Assembly: GCA_030144725.1 (NCBI GenBank) | Contig: JASKMD010000008.1 | Span: forward strand, 2,755,400 to 2,819,399 | DNA length: 64,000 bases | Direction of reading: 5' to 3' | Source: Haematococcus lacustris | Taxonomy: Eukaryota; Chlorophyta; Chlorophyceae; Chlamydomonadales; Haematococcaceae | Shown here: piece by piece, positions 10,873 through 22,671 of the stretch | Position numbering within the stretch: position 1 is the stretch's first letter | Layout of the letters: each line of letters opens with the position of its first letter | Program-made: the position numbers and the translations under genes | The notes under the pieces: generated by a model | What the model saw: the letters and a program-made list of their open reading frames with translations, nothing else | The model's database searches: none | What the model was told of the DNA's origin: nothing

Positions 10873-12040
10873 CCAACCTTGTGAAGCAGGAACCGTAGTT
10901 ACCGCAGAGAGCAAACATGTGTTGGAAAAATTCATGTGCGTCATTGCTTAGATCTTCTTAACGACACGGCGATAACGATCAAGGTTGCAATGCATACCTG
11001 ATGCGATGCTGTAGTCAGGGCCAGCTATCCTCCTCGTTGCTGTGGAGGTGGCTGTGCTTGAGTAAGAGGTAGCAGTGGTTGAGCTGCAGCAAGAGGGGGA
11101 TGGAGCAGGCAAATTTAGGGTTCCGGTTGGGGTTGTCCTGCACCATGGATGGACTGCAGTGTTATGTTGAGCCGTGCTGTCACGCTGATTACCACGCTTT
11201 GGTGTAGCAGCGATAGCAGAAGACGGCGCAGGTGCAGAGCAATTTAGGCATGTTCATATCCCCCATATGCCTGCTGCAGATTTGCTGTACCACTGGCAAC
11301 GCACGGTTGGCTGGCGAACACAGTCTGAATCACATGGTGGCGGACATGTTCAAGTTTTCGTTGAAATGCCATGCACTCTTGCAAAGCCCATCAAGCCGTG
11401 ATGAGTTTCAGGCAGAAGAGCGCAGACGATGGAAGGCGTGAGGAAGTAAATGGCGGTGCTCGACATGTTGACTGCCACCCGCGCGAGAAGACGTTGGGGA
11501 AAACACTCAACGCATCAACTACGCCATGGATATCATCAACCTAGTGTTTGAAGATGGGACCACCCCCTGCACGAACGAAGCAAGTGGGGGGCAGGGCTCT
11601 GGTGCAGTCCAAGCAGGATCTTCTTGCTCAATTGAGTGAGTCATCTTGGCCAAATGGTCTTTCTTGCTCTTGGTGCCCCACTTCATTATATCTGGGCATG
11701 GCAAGCAGAGTACAGACAGAGCCCTGGAAGGGTCAGCAGGGCGCTTATCAATGTAACCAGCAGCACGACAAGGCTCCATGTCCAGGCAGAGTGCAGTCAG
11801 TGTTGACTTGGTGCAGCATTGCTGTAGGCCTTGCTAATCATTGACATGGGGTGTGCGAGACATGGCGCACCCGCATCAGGCTTGGCTGGCTTTGCTTGGC
11901 TTGGCTGGTCCAGCCCCCTTGTCCCTCACTAGGGCCTCCATTTCAGCCGGATCAGTAGTACCCACTAGCAGCCATTAGCGGGATTATACTAGTGGGCAAT
12001 AGGGACCCGACTCAAACAGTGTTATTGGGCTGTGTGGAGT
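10873..12040. other. intergenic, no recognised gene
   Basis: Downstream of DHAD there are only short frames. One on the minus strand (11519-11779) contains PDIMKWGTKSKKDHLAK, which I do not recognise. The 5' exons of the following coiled-coil gene might lie here, but none could be identified. Confidence 0.4.
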
Positions 12041-12700
12041 AAACCCAGTGCACATGGCACATGAGCCCGCCTACCACCTACACTATTGCCTGACCGCGAG
12101 GGCTATGTGTAGAGTTGGCATGACCTGCATGCACTAAGTGTAAGCTGATGACAGCTCAAATGGGGGGGGGCACACACTACTGTGCCTCAGCAGGCTGTTG
12201 CTGGGCCTTGGGAGGCTCGCCTCGCAGCCGCTTGTAGCCCGGGCCAGGGTACTCCTTGCCCTTGGCTGGCAGAGCTCCCTGGTCTGGCCAGTAGCACAGC
12301 TCCAGTGGCCGCCACCTGCTCTCCCCAATGCGCTGCATGTTTAGAGCTGCATTGCAGTCCCTGTCCAGCCACCTGCCTGGCTGTGGTGCTGGCTTGGCTT
12401 TAGCAGCCTTGCCCTTGGCCTTGCCTTTGCCCTTGATGGGCTGGCTAGGCTCAGCTGCCGGCTCAGCCTTGGTGCGCTTGGCTGGCGGGGGAGTGCTGGG
12501 CCCAGGCTCTGAGGCTGCTGGCTGTGTGGCTGCCTGGCTGCTGCGTGGGGCCTGTGGGGGCTTGCGGGGGGGCACTACTGACGCTACATTCGTCGGCTAC
12601 ATTCGTGACACTACATTCGTCGGCTTGTGTGCTACATTCGTTACATGTATTTATGTGGCTGGTCCAGTCGTTCAATCTCATGTGCTTCCTTTGCTTGGTT
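12040..12700 (-). mobile_element. Fanzor remnant F1 (family Fz-2b)
   Basis: On the minus strand a frame (12177-12575) starts with MPPRKPPQAPRSS, runs through a Pro/Lys-rich stretch (KGKGKAKGKAAKAK, nuclear-signal-like) and ends in the Fanzor C-terminal block RWLDRDCNAALNMQRIGES…LELCYW. RuvC-I and RuvC-II are missing, so the start was joined to the C-terminus by internal deletion. The 3' noncoding part (about 12040-12176) is shared with F7 and F8, including AGAGTTGGCATGAC. Upstream of the start, at 12586-12640, four copies of a CTACATTCGT motif (ACGAATGTAG in element orientation) form a 5' leader repeat. No target-site duplication was found. Confidence 0.75.
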
Positions 12701-12754
12701 GTGTCACCTGTTGGTCGATGCCATACGGTGATGGTAATCCTGGCTGCTGTGCAG

Positions 12755-15700
12755 CTCGCCAGGCCGAAATTAACACCCAAATCCTGGAGCGTGAGCGTGC
12801 CCAGGTGTTTGCGCAAGAGATACAGGTGCGGCCTCAGGCCAGCAGCAGCAGCAGCAGCTGCCTACCCCATCCCCAAGCCTCGCAACTCCCATCCCACAGG
12901 GGTGAGAGCAGAGCAGCGCCTGGCATCCCTGCCCAGTGACCTCGCTGCGCACAATCCTTAACACCAGCCTGGTGCAGCAATGTGCGTGTCATGCCACTTC
13001 AAGCATGTCACGCACAGCCAATAGTGCACAGCCTGCCAAGGTGCAGCACCACAGCTGCGGTCCTGCAACCGGCCCCAGGGGTTGGACCTAACCCTAACAT
13101 TTGCGTCATTCAAAACAGGCACACACTTACACCCCACACAGCTGTTTGGATTCGTGCGCATGTTTGGCTGCATGCTGTGCAGTCAGTAGAGACGCAGTAC
13201 CTGCCAACATTTCACTCAGGCAGCTACTCTGACGCTGATCCACACCATTACTTAGCATTGCAGCCCACCCACTTAGGGCCTCCCCCTCCCCACCCTCCCA
13301 AGCTGCAGCGCCTCCCCCAGGCCCCCCTGCCCCTGCTAACCCACCAGCCGCCGCCGCCGCAGCATCAGCAAGCCATGCCGCCAGCCCACCCCCGCGGCCG
13401 GCCCCAGGCCGCACCACCTGGCCTGTCTGCCCCACGTGGCCATGGCAACCAGCACCAGTACCTGGACGTGCCTGCACGCCAGTTTGACCCCAGCAGCATC
13501 CCCGGCCTGGGCCCCCCAGCCCCCGCTCTAGACGCCGACAGGCTGTTCCATGATGGTCATGAGCCCAGCAGCCGCCCGCCCTCAGGCCCCAACGCCACCT
13601 TCCCTGACACCCCCGGCTTCTACCCTGGCATGGTGTTCGGCGTCCCTGCAGGGTTGATGGCAGGGGCTGTCGAGCCTGACCCTGACCCTGGTCCCCCCCG
13701 CCAGCAGGTCCGGGGCCCCAAGGCCACCCACTCCGCACCCTCAGCCCGCCCTCCACGCCAGCAGCAGGTGCAGCAGCAGGAGCAGAGGCACCACAGGGGC
13801 CTGGAGGGCAGGCGAGACGCGGGGTGGGAGGAGGCTGGCCGCCAGCAGCAGCAGCAGCAGCAGCAGGGGGGACGCCCAGGCAGGCTGGGGCAGCGCGGCT
13901 CAGCACCTGGCAGTCAGCAGCCTGGACCCCCACAAGGGGCCCAGCACCCAGGCAGCCCTGGTCACCTCCCTTACCAGCTGCATGCAGCCCCTGGCCTGCA
14001 GCCCCCTGCCTCCCAGCCACAGGGCAGGCAGGCGTGGCAGCAGGGTGAGGGCCACACCTCCCTCCCTCCCTGGCTGCAGGGCCCTCAGGCGTTGGTGCCG
14101 GAGTCAGTGTTCCGTGACTTTTCAAAAAGCCCCCCTCGGGCGCAGCTTGGCGGCAGCAAGGCGCCAGCTGCAGCTCAGCAGCCAGAGGCGATGCCTAGCC
14201 AGCAGTGGCCGCCCCAGCAGCCAGGCTGGGGCCAGGCTCAGGGGCAGGGCCAGGGGCAGGGGCATCGCAGCCCCCCCCGCTTATCCATCCAGGTCCCGGG
14301 CTCATCCGATCACTGGGGTGCAGTGCAGCAGGCGCCCCACCCCGCCCCCCCTCTGCCCCCGCAGCCCCCAGGCCCCTGCCAGCCCCAAGCGCACCACCAA
14401 GGCCAGCCCCCACCCTGGCTGCAGCAGCCCGCCCTGGGCCCTGCTGCCCAGGCGCAGCCCCCCTCCCCTCATGCATGGGGTCCCGGCAGGGCGGGGGGGC
14501 CAGGCCTGGGCCCTGCCCTGAGCCCTGGCAGTGGAGGCGAGCCGCGGCGCTTCATGGGTGCCCTGCAGTCCCTGAGGGCCGGTCCCAGTGAGGAGCAGCG
14601 CCAGGTGAGGGAGCAGCAGCGGCTGCAGCTTCAGGCCGACCTGCAGGAGCAGATCAGGCAGAAGGCGGCGCAGAGGGCGCAGGAGAAGGCGCAGGAGGCG
14701 GCAGCAGCCGCACGGGTGGGTGAGGTGTCTGGGGGTCAGGCAAGGGTGGGTGGGTTGGATGGGGCGGAAGTGGGGCAGGCAGTTGGTTGGGGCTGAGGCT
14801 GGGTGAGGGTGGGGCTGGGGGGCTGGCAGCTGGCTGCATGCAAGGGGGGTGTCAGGGGTGCTGTCAGTGCCCTGATCACCCTGCCGCTACTCCCCCCTGG
14901 TGCCTCCCCACTCTCTTCCAGGCACCCCCGCCCTCCCTGCCCTGCCCTGCCCTGACACTGCCCAGCCTGCCCTGCGCCGGGCCATGTCCTGCAGGAAGAG
15001 GCTGCCTTGCGGGCCTACCACCAGCAGCATGCAGCCCAGCGGGAGCAGGAGCTGCGGGCAATGCAGGCCGCAGGCGCTGCCCCACCACCACCGCCACCCC
15101 CCATCCCACCTGTCGCCAGCAGCCAGTCAGGGGGGCAGGGGGTGGGGAGCGGGGCAGGGGAGGCTGGGGGGGTGGGGGCCTCAGGGGGTCATGTGCTGGG
15201 GGGGCGGGGCCGTCGGGGGGCCAAGCGCTTGATTGAGGCAGATTGGCTGAACGCTGTGGTGGCAGCCCCAGTGCAGGGCCAGGGGGGGAACCAGGCGGGC
15301 AGCCACCCCCCAGCGGCCACTGCAGCAGCAGGGCCAGTCAGACGCAGTACTGCTGATGGTGCAGGTGAGGTGGGAGGGGCAGGGCGGGAGGGGCAGGGCG
15401 GGAAGGGCAGGGTGGGAGGGGCATGGCGGGAGGGGCATGGCGGGAGGGGCAGGGCGGGAGGGGCAGGGCGGGAGGGGCAGGGTGGGAGGGGCAGGGCGGG
15501 AAGGGCAGGGCGGGAGGGGCAGGGCGGGAGGGGCAGGGCGGGAGGGGCAGGGCGGGAGGGGCAGGGCGGGAGGGGCAGGGTGGGAGGGGCAGGGCGGGAG
15601 GGGCAGGGCGGGAGGGGCAGGGTGGGAGGGGCAGGGCGGGAGGGGCAGGGTGGGAAGGGCAGGGCGGGAGGGGCAGGGCGGGAAGGGCAGGGTGGGAGGG

Positions 15701-18700
15701 GCAGGGCGGGAAAGGCAGGGCGGGAGGGGCAGGGCGGGAGGGGCAGGGCGGGAGGGGCAGGGCAAGAGGGGCAGGGCGGGAAGGGCAGGGCGGGAGGGGC
15801 AGGGTGGGAAGGGCAGGGCGGGAGGGGCAGGGCGGGAAGGGCAGGGTGGGAGGGGCAGGGCGGGAAGGGCAGGGTGGGAGGGGCAGGGCGGGAGGGGCAG
15901 GGCGGGAGGGGCAGGGCAAGAGGGGCAGGGCGGGAAGGGCAGGGCGGGAGGGGCAGGGCGGGAGGGGCAGGGTGGGAAGGGCAGGGCGGAAGGGGCAGGG
16001 TGGGAAGGGCAGGGCGGGAGGGGCAGGGCAAGAGGGGCAGGGCGGGAAGGGCAGGGCGGGAGGGGCAGGGTGGGAAGGGCAGGGCGGGAGGGGCAGGGCG
16101 GGAAGGGCAGGGCGGGAGGGGCAGGGCGGGAAGGGCAGGGCGGGAGGGGCAGGGTGGGAAGGGCAGGGCGGGAGGGGCAGGGCGGGAAGGGCAGGGTGGG
16201 AGGGGCAGGGCGGGAGGGGCAGGGCGGGAGGGGCAGGGCGGGAGGGGCAGGGCGGGAGGGGCAGGGCGGGAGGGGCAGGGCGGGAGGGGCAGGGCGGGAA
16301 GGGCAGGGCGGGAGGGGCAGGGTGGGAAGGGCAGGGCGGGAGGGGCAGGGCGGGAAGGGCAGGGTGGGAGGGGCAGGGCGGGAGGGGCAGGGCGGGAGGG
16401 GCAGGGCGGGAGGGGCAGGGCGGGAGGGGCAGGGCGGGAGGGGCAGGGCGGGAGGGGCAGGGCGGGAGGGGTGAAGTGCAGTGGTGTGTTCAGGCTGCAT
16501 GTGCTGGGCCTCTGGGCTGCTTACCCCCTAACCTCACCTCAGTGTCACCTCAGCTGCAAGCACTCCCCGCTGGCGCTCACTAGGGCCGTGTTCATGACCA
16601 TGTCATACTGCAGCACCAGTCCAGGTCATAGCTGCCCTGCTGCTCTGACCCCCCTGCTGGCCTGACTGCCCAGCTGCTCCTCACCCACCCCTCCCCTGGT
16701 CCAGCATCCCTGCTGCCTGCTTCCACCTCCAGGCCCCCCTGACGCTGCCCGGGCTGCCCAGCTGTGCCCCTCCCCTGGACCTCACGCATCCAGCCCCCCC
16801 TCCCTCCGCGCCCCTGCCGGGGCCCCCGGCCCTGACACTGTGGGTCGCCTGCTGACAGAGCTGCAGCAGGAGCAGGCGCGGCTGCAGCAGGAGTTCAGCA
16901 GGCAGGCCGCGCTCATGGAGCAGCTGGCTCAGGACGCCAGCGCCGCAGTGCAAGACAGGGACAGGGCCTGGCAGGAGGTGGAGAGGGTGCGGGGCCGGCT
17001 GCAGGGGGGCAAGGGAGGGGCGGGGCAGGGCGGGGGGCGAGGCAGTGTTGAGCAGCAGGCGAGCTCAGGCATGGGGGGGCTAGGGCGGCAGGGGGAGGGG
17101 GGAGGGAAGGGCCTGGGGAGGGGGGTGGTGGGCAGTGGGGTGCTGGAGGAAAGCGGGGACGCCCTGGATGCGTTTGTTGTGAGCACTTACCTGGTGCCTC
17201 GTGACGTCAACGCCATACCCACACGGTGAGCCTCTAGGGGTCAGGCTGCAGGCAAGCAAGAAGGGGGCGGTGCCCTGGTGGTGGATGAGACAAGCCCGCT
17301 GCCCTACTAGGGGTTTGTGTTCCCAGTTCCCGCAACGTTTTGCCCTGAGGCCTCAGGGACCCCGGGTCTCAAAGTTCATGTTGCTTGTGCACTTGTCGGG
17401 AAGCTGGCAATGAATCGACTATTCTCACCTCCTCTGTTCCTCCTGTGACATCCGTGACGCCAATATGCTGATGGGCATGGTTCCGTGGAATTGTCTCATG
17501 ACCGGGATGCAGTATTCTCTTCTATGTGGTGGGTAGTCTGCACTCATCAGGAGTTGTGATAAGTATCAGCTTAGGTAGTATGCATTCTCCTTAGAGCTAG
17601 TTAGGAATAGCGCACCCTAGCAGCAAGGGATGGGATGGCCAGCCTGTCGGGCATCCAGGCACTTCACCTATTGTAGAGGGAACTGTCATGGATCTTTATA
17701 ATGTTGGCACAACAAACATTGGGCGTACCCGGTGTCCTGGACCCTCCCCTGCACCCTGCCCTGCTCAAGTAGGGAGTGTGGCCATCTGCTGACCAGGTTC
17801 CTGCTGTCCCCCCGTAACCCCCCTCACCTTCACCTCACCCTCAGCTGCTCCCCCCATCCCTTGCTGCCTGCAGGCTCGCCACCCCCCTGGAGGCCTCATG
17901 GGCTGCTGAGCGGGAGCCACTCATCATCCACCACCCGCCCGCTGCCTCCCGCCCCCGTGCCAGCCAGCTGCCGCCGGAGGCCAAGGAGCTGTTTGACAGC
18001 CTGGACCAGTTGCTGTGCCAGCAGGACACCCATGCAGGGGCCCACGGCTCTGGCCACAGGTCAGGCCAGGGGCCAGCGGCCAGAGGGGCGCACCCCCTGC
18101 CTGACACCCCAGCCAGGCAGAACGATGCACCCCACCTGCTGCAGCCAGATGGACGGCAGGCTGGCAGCAGGCCACCACCTCGGCTGTGGCCCCCCCATGC
18201 CTCCAACATCCCCCGCCCCCCTGGCATGGGGGTGGGGGGTGCAGCCAGGGGCAGCTCAGCTCCAGACTCACCGCTCAGTCCGCCTGGTGGTGGGCGGGGT
18301 GGCCAACAGCCCGCCATGAGGGAGTGGGGCAGGGCTGGCCGCCCTGGCCCTCAACCCTGGCCCAGTGAGGATGCAGGCTGGGCGGATGGCAACCAGGAGC
18401 GCGGGCCGCGGGGCCAGCAGCCCGGAGGGCAGTGGGGGGCAGGCCGGGGGGCAGCCAGGCTCCCGCCCCCTTCACCGCCTATCCTGCGTGGCGATCACTT
18501 GCTCAGCCCCACCCGCAAAGCCAAGGGGGCTCGAGTGCAGCAGGCTGGGTCAGGGGGCAGCCCTGGTGGGGGGGCAGGAAGGGGGCGGGGGGGGAGGGCT
18601 GGGCGGCGTGATCAGGGAGGGGTCACTGCCCTTTCTAGTCCCCGTGGCAGGCCTGCAGCAGGGCCAGGGGCCAGAGCAGCAGCAGGTGGCGCTAGGGGGG

Positions 18701-19143
18701 TCACTGCAGCTGGAAATGTGGGGCTGGGGGCGAGACAAAGAGCAGGGCAAGGGAACGGGGCTGGGAAAGGGAAAGCGCACATACCTGGCAAGGGGCCTGA
18801 GCTGAGGCATCACCCCGAGCCCCTGTCAGCTGATCCAGGGTCAGGGGAGGAAGGAGAACAGGACAGTGAAGCGCTGCAACAGCACCAAGTGAGGGGTGCT
18901 CTGGCAACGGGGGTCATGCATCATGAGATGCTTGCTCGGCTGCTGCAGCCCTTGGCGCTGGGGGAGCCCGGGGAAGGGGGTGAGGCTAGCCCCCTGGGCC
19001 CTGAGGGTGAGGAGCTGCAGGGGGAGAGCAGGATCATCCTCGACCCGTTTTGGACAGACCTTGAAGAAGCAGGGGGCGCACATGCGAAGGGGGGCGGAGC
19101 GGAGGAGCAGGAGCTGGTGGATGGTGCTGCGAGCCACTTGTAG
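12755..19143 (+). CDS. large low-complexity coiled-coil protein, 5' end not located
   Basis: Exons that join in phase are 13183-14715, 14995-15364, 16733-17225 and 17874-19143, giving 1221 residues to a TAG. A likely preceding exon at 12755-12825 reads AEINTQILERERAQVFAQ. The first long exon is Pro/Gln-rich with islands such as ARQFDPSSIPGLG and FPDTPGFYPGMVFGVP. Charged heptad-like helices follow (QADLQEQIRQKAAQRAQ, LQQEQARLQQEFSRQ). The C-terminal exon is Gly/Pro/Arg-rich and ends in an acidic helix (MHHEMLARLLQPL…ILDPFWTDLEEAG). This architecture resembles centrosomal or ciliary scaffold proteins, but I cannot name the family. A 14-bp minisatellite fills the intron 15365-16732. The start codon and upstream exons are unknown and may have been disturbed by Fanzor remnant F1. 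Confidence 0.55.
15366..16470. repeat. 14-bp G-rich minisatellite in the coiled-coil gene intron
   Basis: About 79 copies of GGGAGGGGCAGGGC occur with common variants (GGGAAGGGCAGGGT, AAGAGGGGCAGGGC). The array sits wholly inside the intron that begins at 15365. The sense strand is G-rich and suitable for quadruplexes. Long frames on both strands (Gly/Arg-rich or Pro/Cys-rich) are by-products of the 42-bp super-period and are not genes. Confidence 0.95.
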
Positions 19144-19449
19144 GCTGCAGCGACGTGGGGGCTCGATGGACCCACACCCCTCCACATGCAGATCAGGCGA
19201 ATGGCTATGCCGTGGCAGGTGGTTGGGCTACGAGCTGGCTGCGATCTGGCTACCTGCCCAGTGGCTACATAGCTGCGTGGCTGTCACTGCTGCTCCTGCT
19301 TGCTGCATGTCGGCTTGCTGCATGGCTGTTGCTATTGGAAGGGTTGGGCTGGGCGTGGGTGGCACTGACGCCGCATGGCATATACTTGCTACTCTCGCTC
19401 ACGGAAGTGGAAGATAGAGCGGCTATGGAATGCAGCAGGTGTACATTGT
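19144..19449. other. intergenic, no recognised gene
   Basis: This is the 3' flank of the coiled-coil gene. It contains short imperfect repeats of CTGGCTGC type and no gene that I recognise. Confidence 0.35.
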
Positions 19450-21160
19450 ATCAGCCCAAACAAACCTCATTCAACAAGGAACAACATATTTGCCTGTGGG
19501 TAATCTCACTCTGCTACTACAAACAAGTTGTAGCATCCTCGGTCGCACCCTTGATGACTGCAGCCCCCACATCGATGGCACTCTTTCCCCCTAGACCACT
19601 GGGCACCTCATCAAAACTAACAGCTTGAATGCTTTTGTAAGGCTAACAGCCTGTGTAAAACTACTGGGCCCTAAGGGTTGTTGCGGGCCCGTCCATCAAT
19701 GCCCCGCCGGTACTCTGCAGCCCGGTGCAGCCGTTGCCTGCCCTTGGGCAGCCGGTCATTGATCCGCTTGTAGCCCTGCTGGTACTCCTTGCCAACGTGG
19801 GGCAGAGCCTCCAGGTCCTTCCAGCTGCACAGCTCCAGTGGGCGCTGCATGCTCTCCCCAATGCGCTGCAAGTTCAGGCACCCGTTGGTGTCCCGATCCA
19901 GCCATCTGCCCCCTGAGGGGGCCTGGGGTCGTGGGGCTGGGCCAGGTGCTGCAGGGAGGGGCTGGGCCTGGGCTGGGGGAGGGTGAGGTGGGGCCTGGGC
20001 GGGGGGAGGTGGGGCCTGCGGGGGGGGGGCCTGGGCAGGGGGAGGTGGGGCCTGGGTGGGGGGGGCCTGGGCAGGGGGAGGGGGAGGGTTGGGCGGCATC
20101 TGATGGCACCACCCGCACAGACTTAGCATGCCGCTGGCTCCAGGCTGGGCGCACCAGCCGCTGGTTGACCTGGCCTGCTGGGGGTACCCAGTCTGCAGGC
20201 CTAGGCTGGTCAGGTGGCAGGTGCAGCTCACAAGGGTGGCGGGCATGCACTGACAAGCTGACACGGCTGGTGTGGAACTCATCCACGAGCACCATCCTGT
20301 CAGGCCTGTCAAACGTGCTGGGCCTGCTGGGCTGTTGCACTACCCTGCGACCCCCCCCCCCCCCGCACCGCCCCCGCATTCCACCCACCCTGGCTGAAGT
20401 TGCCCGCTCCCAGGAACACAGCCACTCCCCTCTCCTGGTGGTAGTGGTGGCGTGACACCCACTTCATCCCATTCACCACCTGCAGGTCAGGTCAAGTCAG
20501 GGTCAGGGTCAGGGTCAGGGTCAAGGTCAGGTCATACCTTCTTGCAGAAACGCTCAATGACTGGGCATGGTGCAGCCCCAACCGCTGCCGGCGCCAGCGT
20601 GGCTTGAGGTACTCCTCCCACAGTGCGTCCCAGGTGGCCTTGAGGGCCAGGATGTGGGCCTGAAGGCCATCGAGGGTGGTACCAGCTGGGGTGGCAGCTG
20701 CCAGCTGCTGCAGCTGTGGCTGGATGGCAGCTGACCAGCGGGCTGTGTCCTGCTTGGCTTTGGTAAGCCCGCTGTCATGCTTGAGCTGCCCCTTGCTCGA
20801 CTCCCACTCCCATTTCCTCAACACCTGACCTGTGACTGGGTGCCGCTGTGCATGCCCTGCCTTGATGGCCTGGGTGACACCTGGGTCCACCCCAACAGCA
20901 ATGTGGGTGGCTGGGTTGTAGTCGCTGGTGGCTGTGAGCTGACGCCCTATGAAGGGCAGCTCCACTGGCTCCGTGACTGCCTGGCTGCGGACGATGCACG
21001 GAGTCGCAAAATCGCGTGGTGCACACTGCGTCGCGTCGTCAGTTAGCTTCGGGGGGTGGTATAGCCTTTCGTCAAGCTTTGCGGCTTACCGGCTGCACTC
21101 TGTGCGGGGGAGACGGGCCGCTTGCGTTTCCTCTTCGGGGGCATCTCAGGGATTCAGTAA
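19450..21160 (-). pseudogene. Fanzor nuclease pseudogene F2 (family Fz-2c)
   Basis: This is the most complete Fz-2 copy. On the minus strand a start with an MPPKRKRKRP nuclear-signal-like N-terminus lies near 21140. Exon 20539-20965 then carries VELPFIGRQL and the RuvC-I motif VGVDPGVTQA. After a ~56-bp intron, exon 19678-20482 gives AVFLGAGNFSQGGWNAG, RMVLVDEFHTSRVS (RuvC-II region), PAWSQRHAKSV and, in another frame, RWLDRDTNGCLNLQRIGES (RuvC-III). A frameshift inside a Pro-rich linker (about 19930-20100) separates RuvC-II from RuvC-III, and the N-terminal part does not connect in frame. The 3' noncoding end (19450-19690) is duplicated at F9. All three catalytic motifs remain, so it was once a full nuclease. 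Confidence 0.8.
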
Positions 21161-21507
21161 CATTATCCAAGCGGAGTGGCCGTGTTGGGGTGTGCATCAG
21201 GTCGCCATCTAACCGGAGTGCCGGTAACCGGAGTGCAGCGGAAGTGGGGTCCATCACACATACATGACATGGTGTTTTACATAACTCTCTGACAGGTCCA
21301 GGCATGATAGAATGACCAGCAGGCCTAGGCTAGAATGGCACAGAATGGCATGCCATCTCACCAAAGCTCTCAAGCAACACATATTGAGTTAGCACAGCAA
21401 TGGTGGAAGAGCAGTTGAGCATGCCTAGATGCAGATAGCCTGGTCTATGCATATGGCTTGTACACGTGATCACGTTAGTTCTATCTGTGTAGCTTGAAGG
21501 CCTGCAC
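21161..21507. other. spacer between F2 and the secreted-protein gene
   Basis: This stretch contains the short direct repeat AACCGGAGTGC (about 21210-21236), probably part of the F2 5' leader, then the 3' flank of the minus-strand gene. No other gene was seen. Confidence 0.35.
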
Positions 21508-22418
21508 TCACAGCATGCGTGTGAGCAGTCCTGCTGCTGCCAGAGCTAGGGTCAGTGGCAGCCAGGAGAAGGATGATAGGATGGAAGCTGAGCCTGGGAC
21601 AGGGGTTGTCTTTGATGTGGGAGGAGGGCTGTTGGCAAGCATTTGCGGTGGAGGGCTGGTAGTGTTGCAGCCCACAACCGGGCACAGCTGGCTCAGTAGG
21701 CACGGAGGCTGGACTGCAAGCAAAATCACACGAGTGGATGTGCACTCAGCTTGTGGAAGCATGGTAAAACAGGGTATCCACCAGGATAGGAGCCATCCAC
21801 CCCCTTATCACAGTGCTGCCAGCAGACCATATAGCTACTGTTTTGTTATGTGGCATGCCCAGCACCTACTTGTATTGTTGCAGCTGGTCAGCGAGAGCAG
21901 GGCATCTAAAAGCACACCAGCGGCAGTCAGTTGCCCAAGAAACCCTACACCACATGGAGTCAGGATAGAGGCCACAGCAGCTGTGGCGGCGGTAGCGTTG
22001 CCGGCGCTGCACAGAAGCACAACAACGGAAGCTAGTGAATTGTATGCAAGTTGATGTGTGCAAGCTCAATCATCGTGTTCTCACACGCCAGGTTGCGAAA
22101 AAATGCCAGCAGATTGTAGCGCAGGAAGGAACGACCCAAACAGCCTGCATCTGCAGCTATCGCAGAATGTAGCTGAGGTGGGCACTGCAAGCATAGGGCT
22201 ATGCGAAGATTAGAATCACCGGACACGCGGCATGCGATGCTACATGCAACATCTTGCTCACTGCATTGCGCCGCAGCCCCTGTGAGGTCGAGCGTGGTGT
22301 TGAACGGGATTGGGCAGTCTTGCTGCAGGGTACGCTTGGCCGTGCTACGTAGGTCGAGGGAGTACACCCTGCCTGCCAGAAGCAGCTGGAGTAGCATCGA
22401 GGCAATGTATCGATGCAT
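21508..22418 (-). CDS. small secreted Cys-rich protein, probably GPI-anchored; family unknown
   Basis: Three exons on the minus strand (22087-22418, 21870-22006, 21508-21713) join in phase to 224 residues. Residues 1-20 (MHRYIASMLLQLLLAGRVYS) look like a signal peptide. Cysteines follow in patterns such as QDCPIPFN, QCSEQDVACSIAC and LCLQCPP, then a hydrophobic Ala/Leu-rich middle ending in SLTSCNNT. The C-terminus is a Ser/Thr/Pro-rich stalk followed by a hydrophobic tail (SWLPLTLALAAAGLLTRML), typical of a GPI attachment signal or a single membrane anchor. N-glycosylation sequons (NTT, NAT, NNT) fit an extracellular location. I do not recognise the family. PIG-H, a GPI-anchor biosynthesis gene, lies 2.6 kb away, which is probably coincidence. 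Confidence 0.6.
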
Positions 22419-22671
22419 TGTAGACGGTAGATCAGCGGAGGGTGCTGGTTGTAGGATGCGGAGCGACGATGCGCCTAGGTGTGGACTGTACTGTTGTAGC
22501 GGTTGAGTTACATATTTGCGGTGAGCGTAGGGTGCTGGTTGTAGGATGCGGCGATGCGGGCTAAATTAAATGTACATGAGTACCGGGCTCACTTGAAACA
22601 ACCATGTGGACATGTGTGTGACAAGCACGAGAATCCTTAGTATATGTAGCTGCCTCGCGTTGCAATTGTTT

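Noticed and set aside
11519..11844. Short overlapping frames on both strands downstream of DHAD
   Set aside because: I found no recognisable family and no supporting splice partners or start context.
15007..16665. Gly/Arg-rich and Pro/Cys-rich frames of 190-550 codons
   Set aside because: The 14-bp unit gives a 42-bp coding period and so stays open. The true exon ends at 15364, where the downstream exon phases match.
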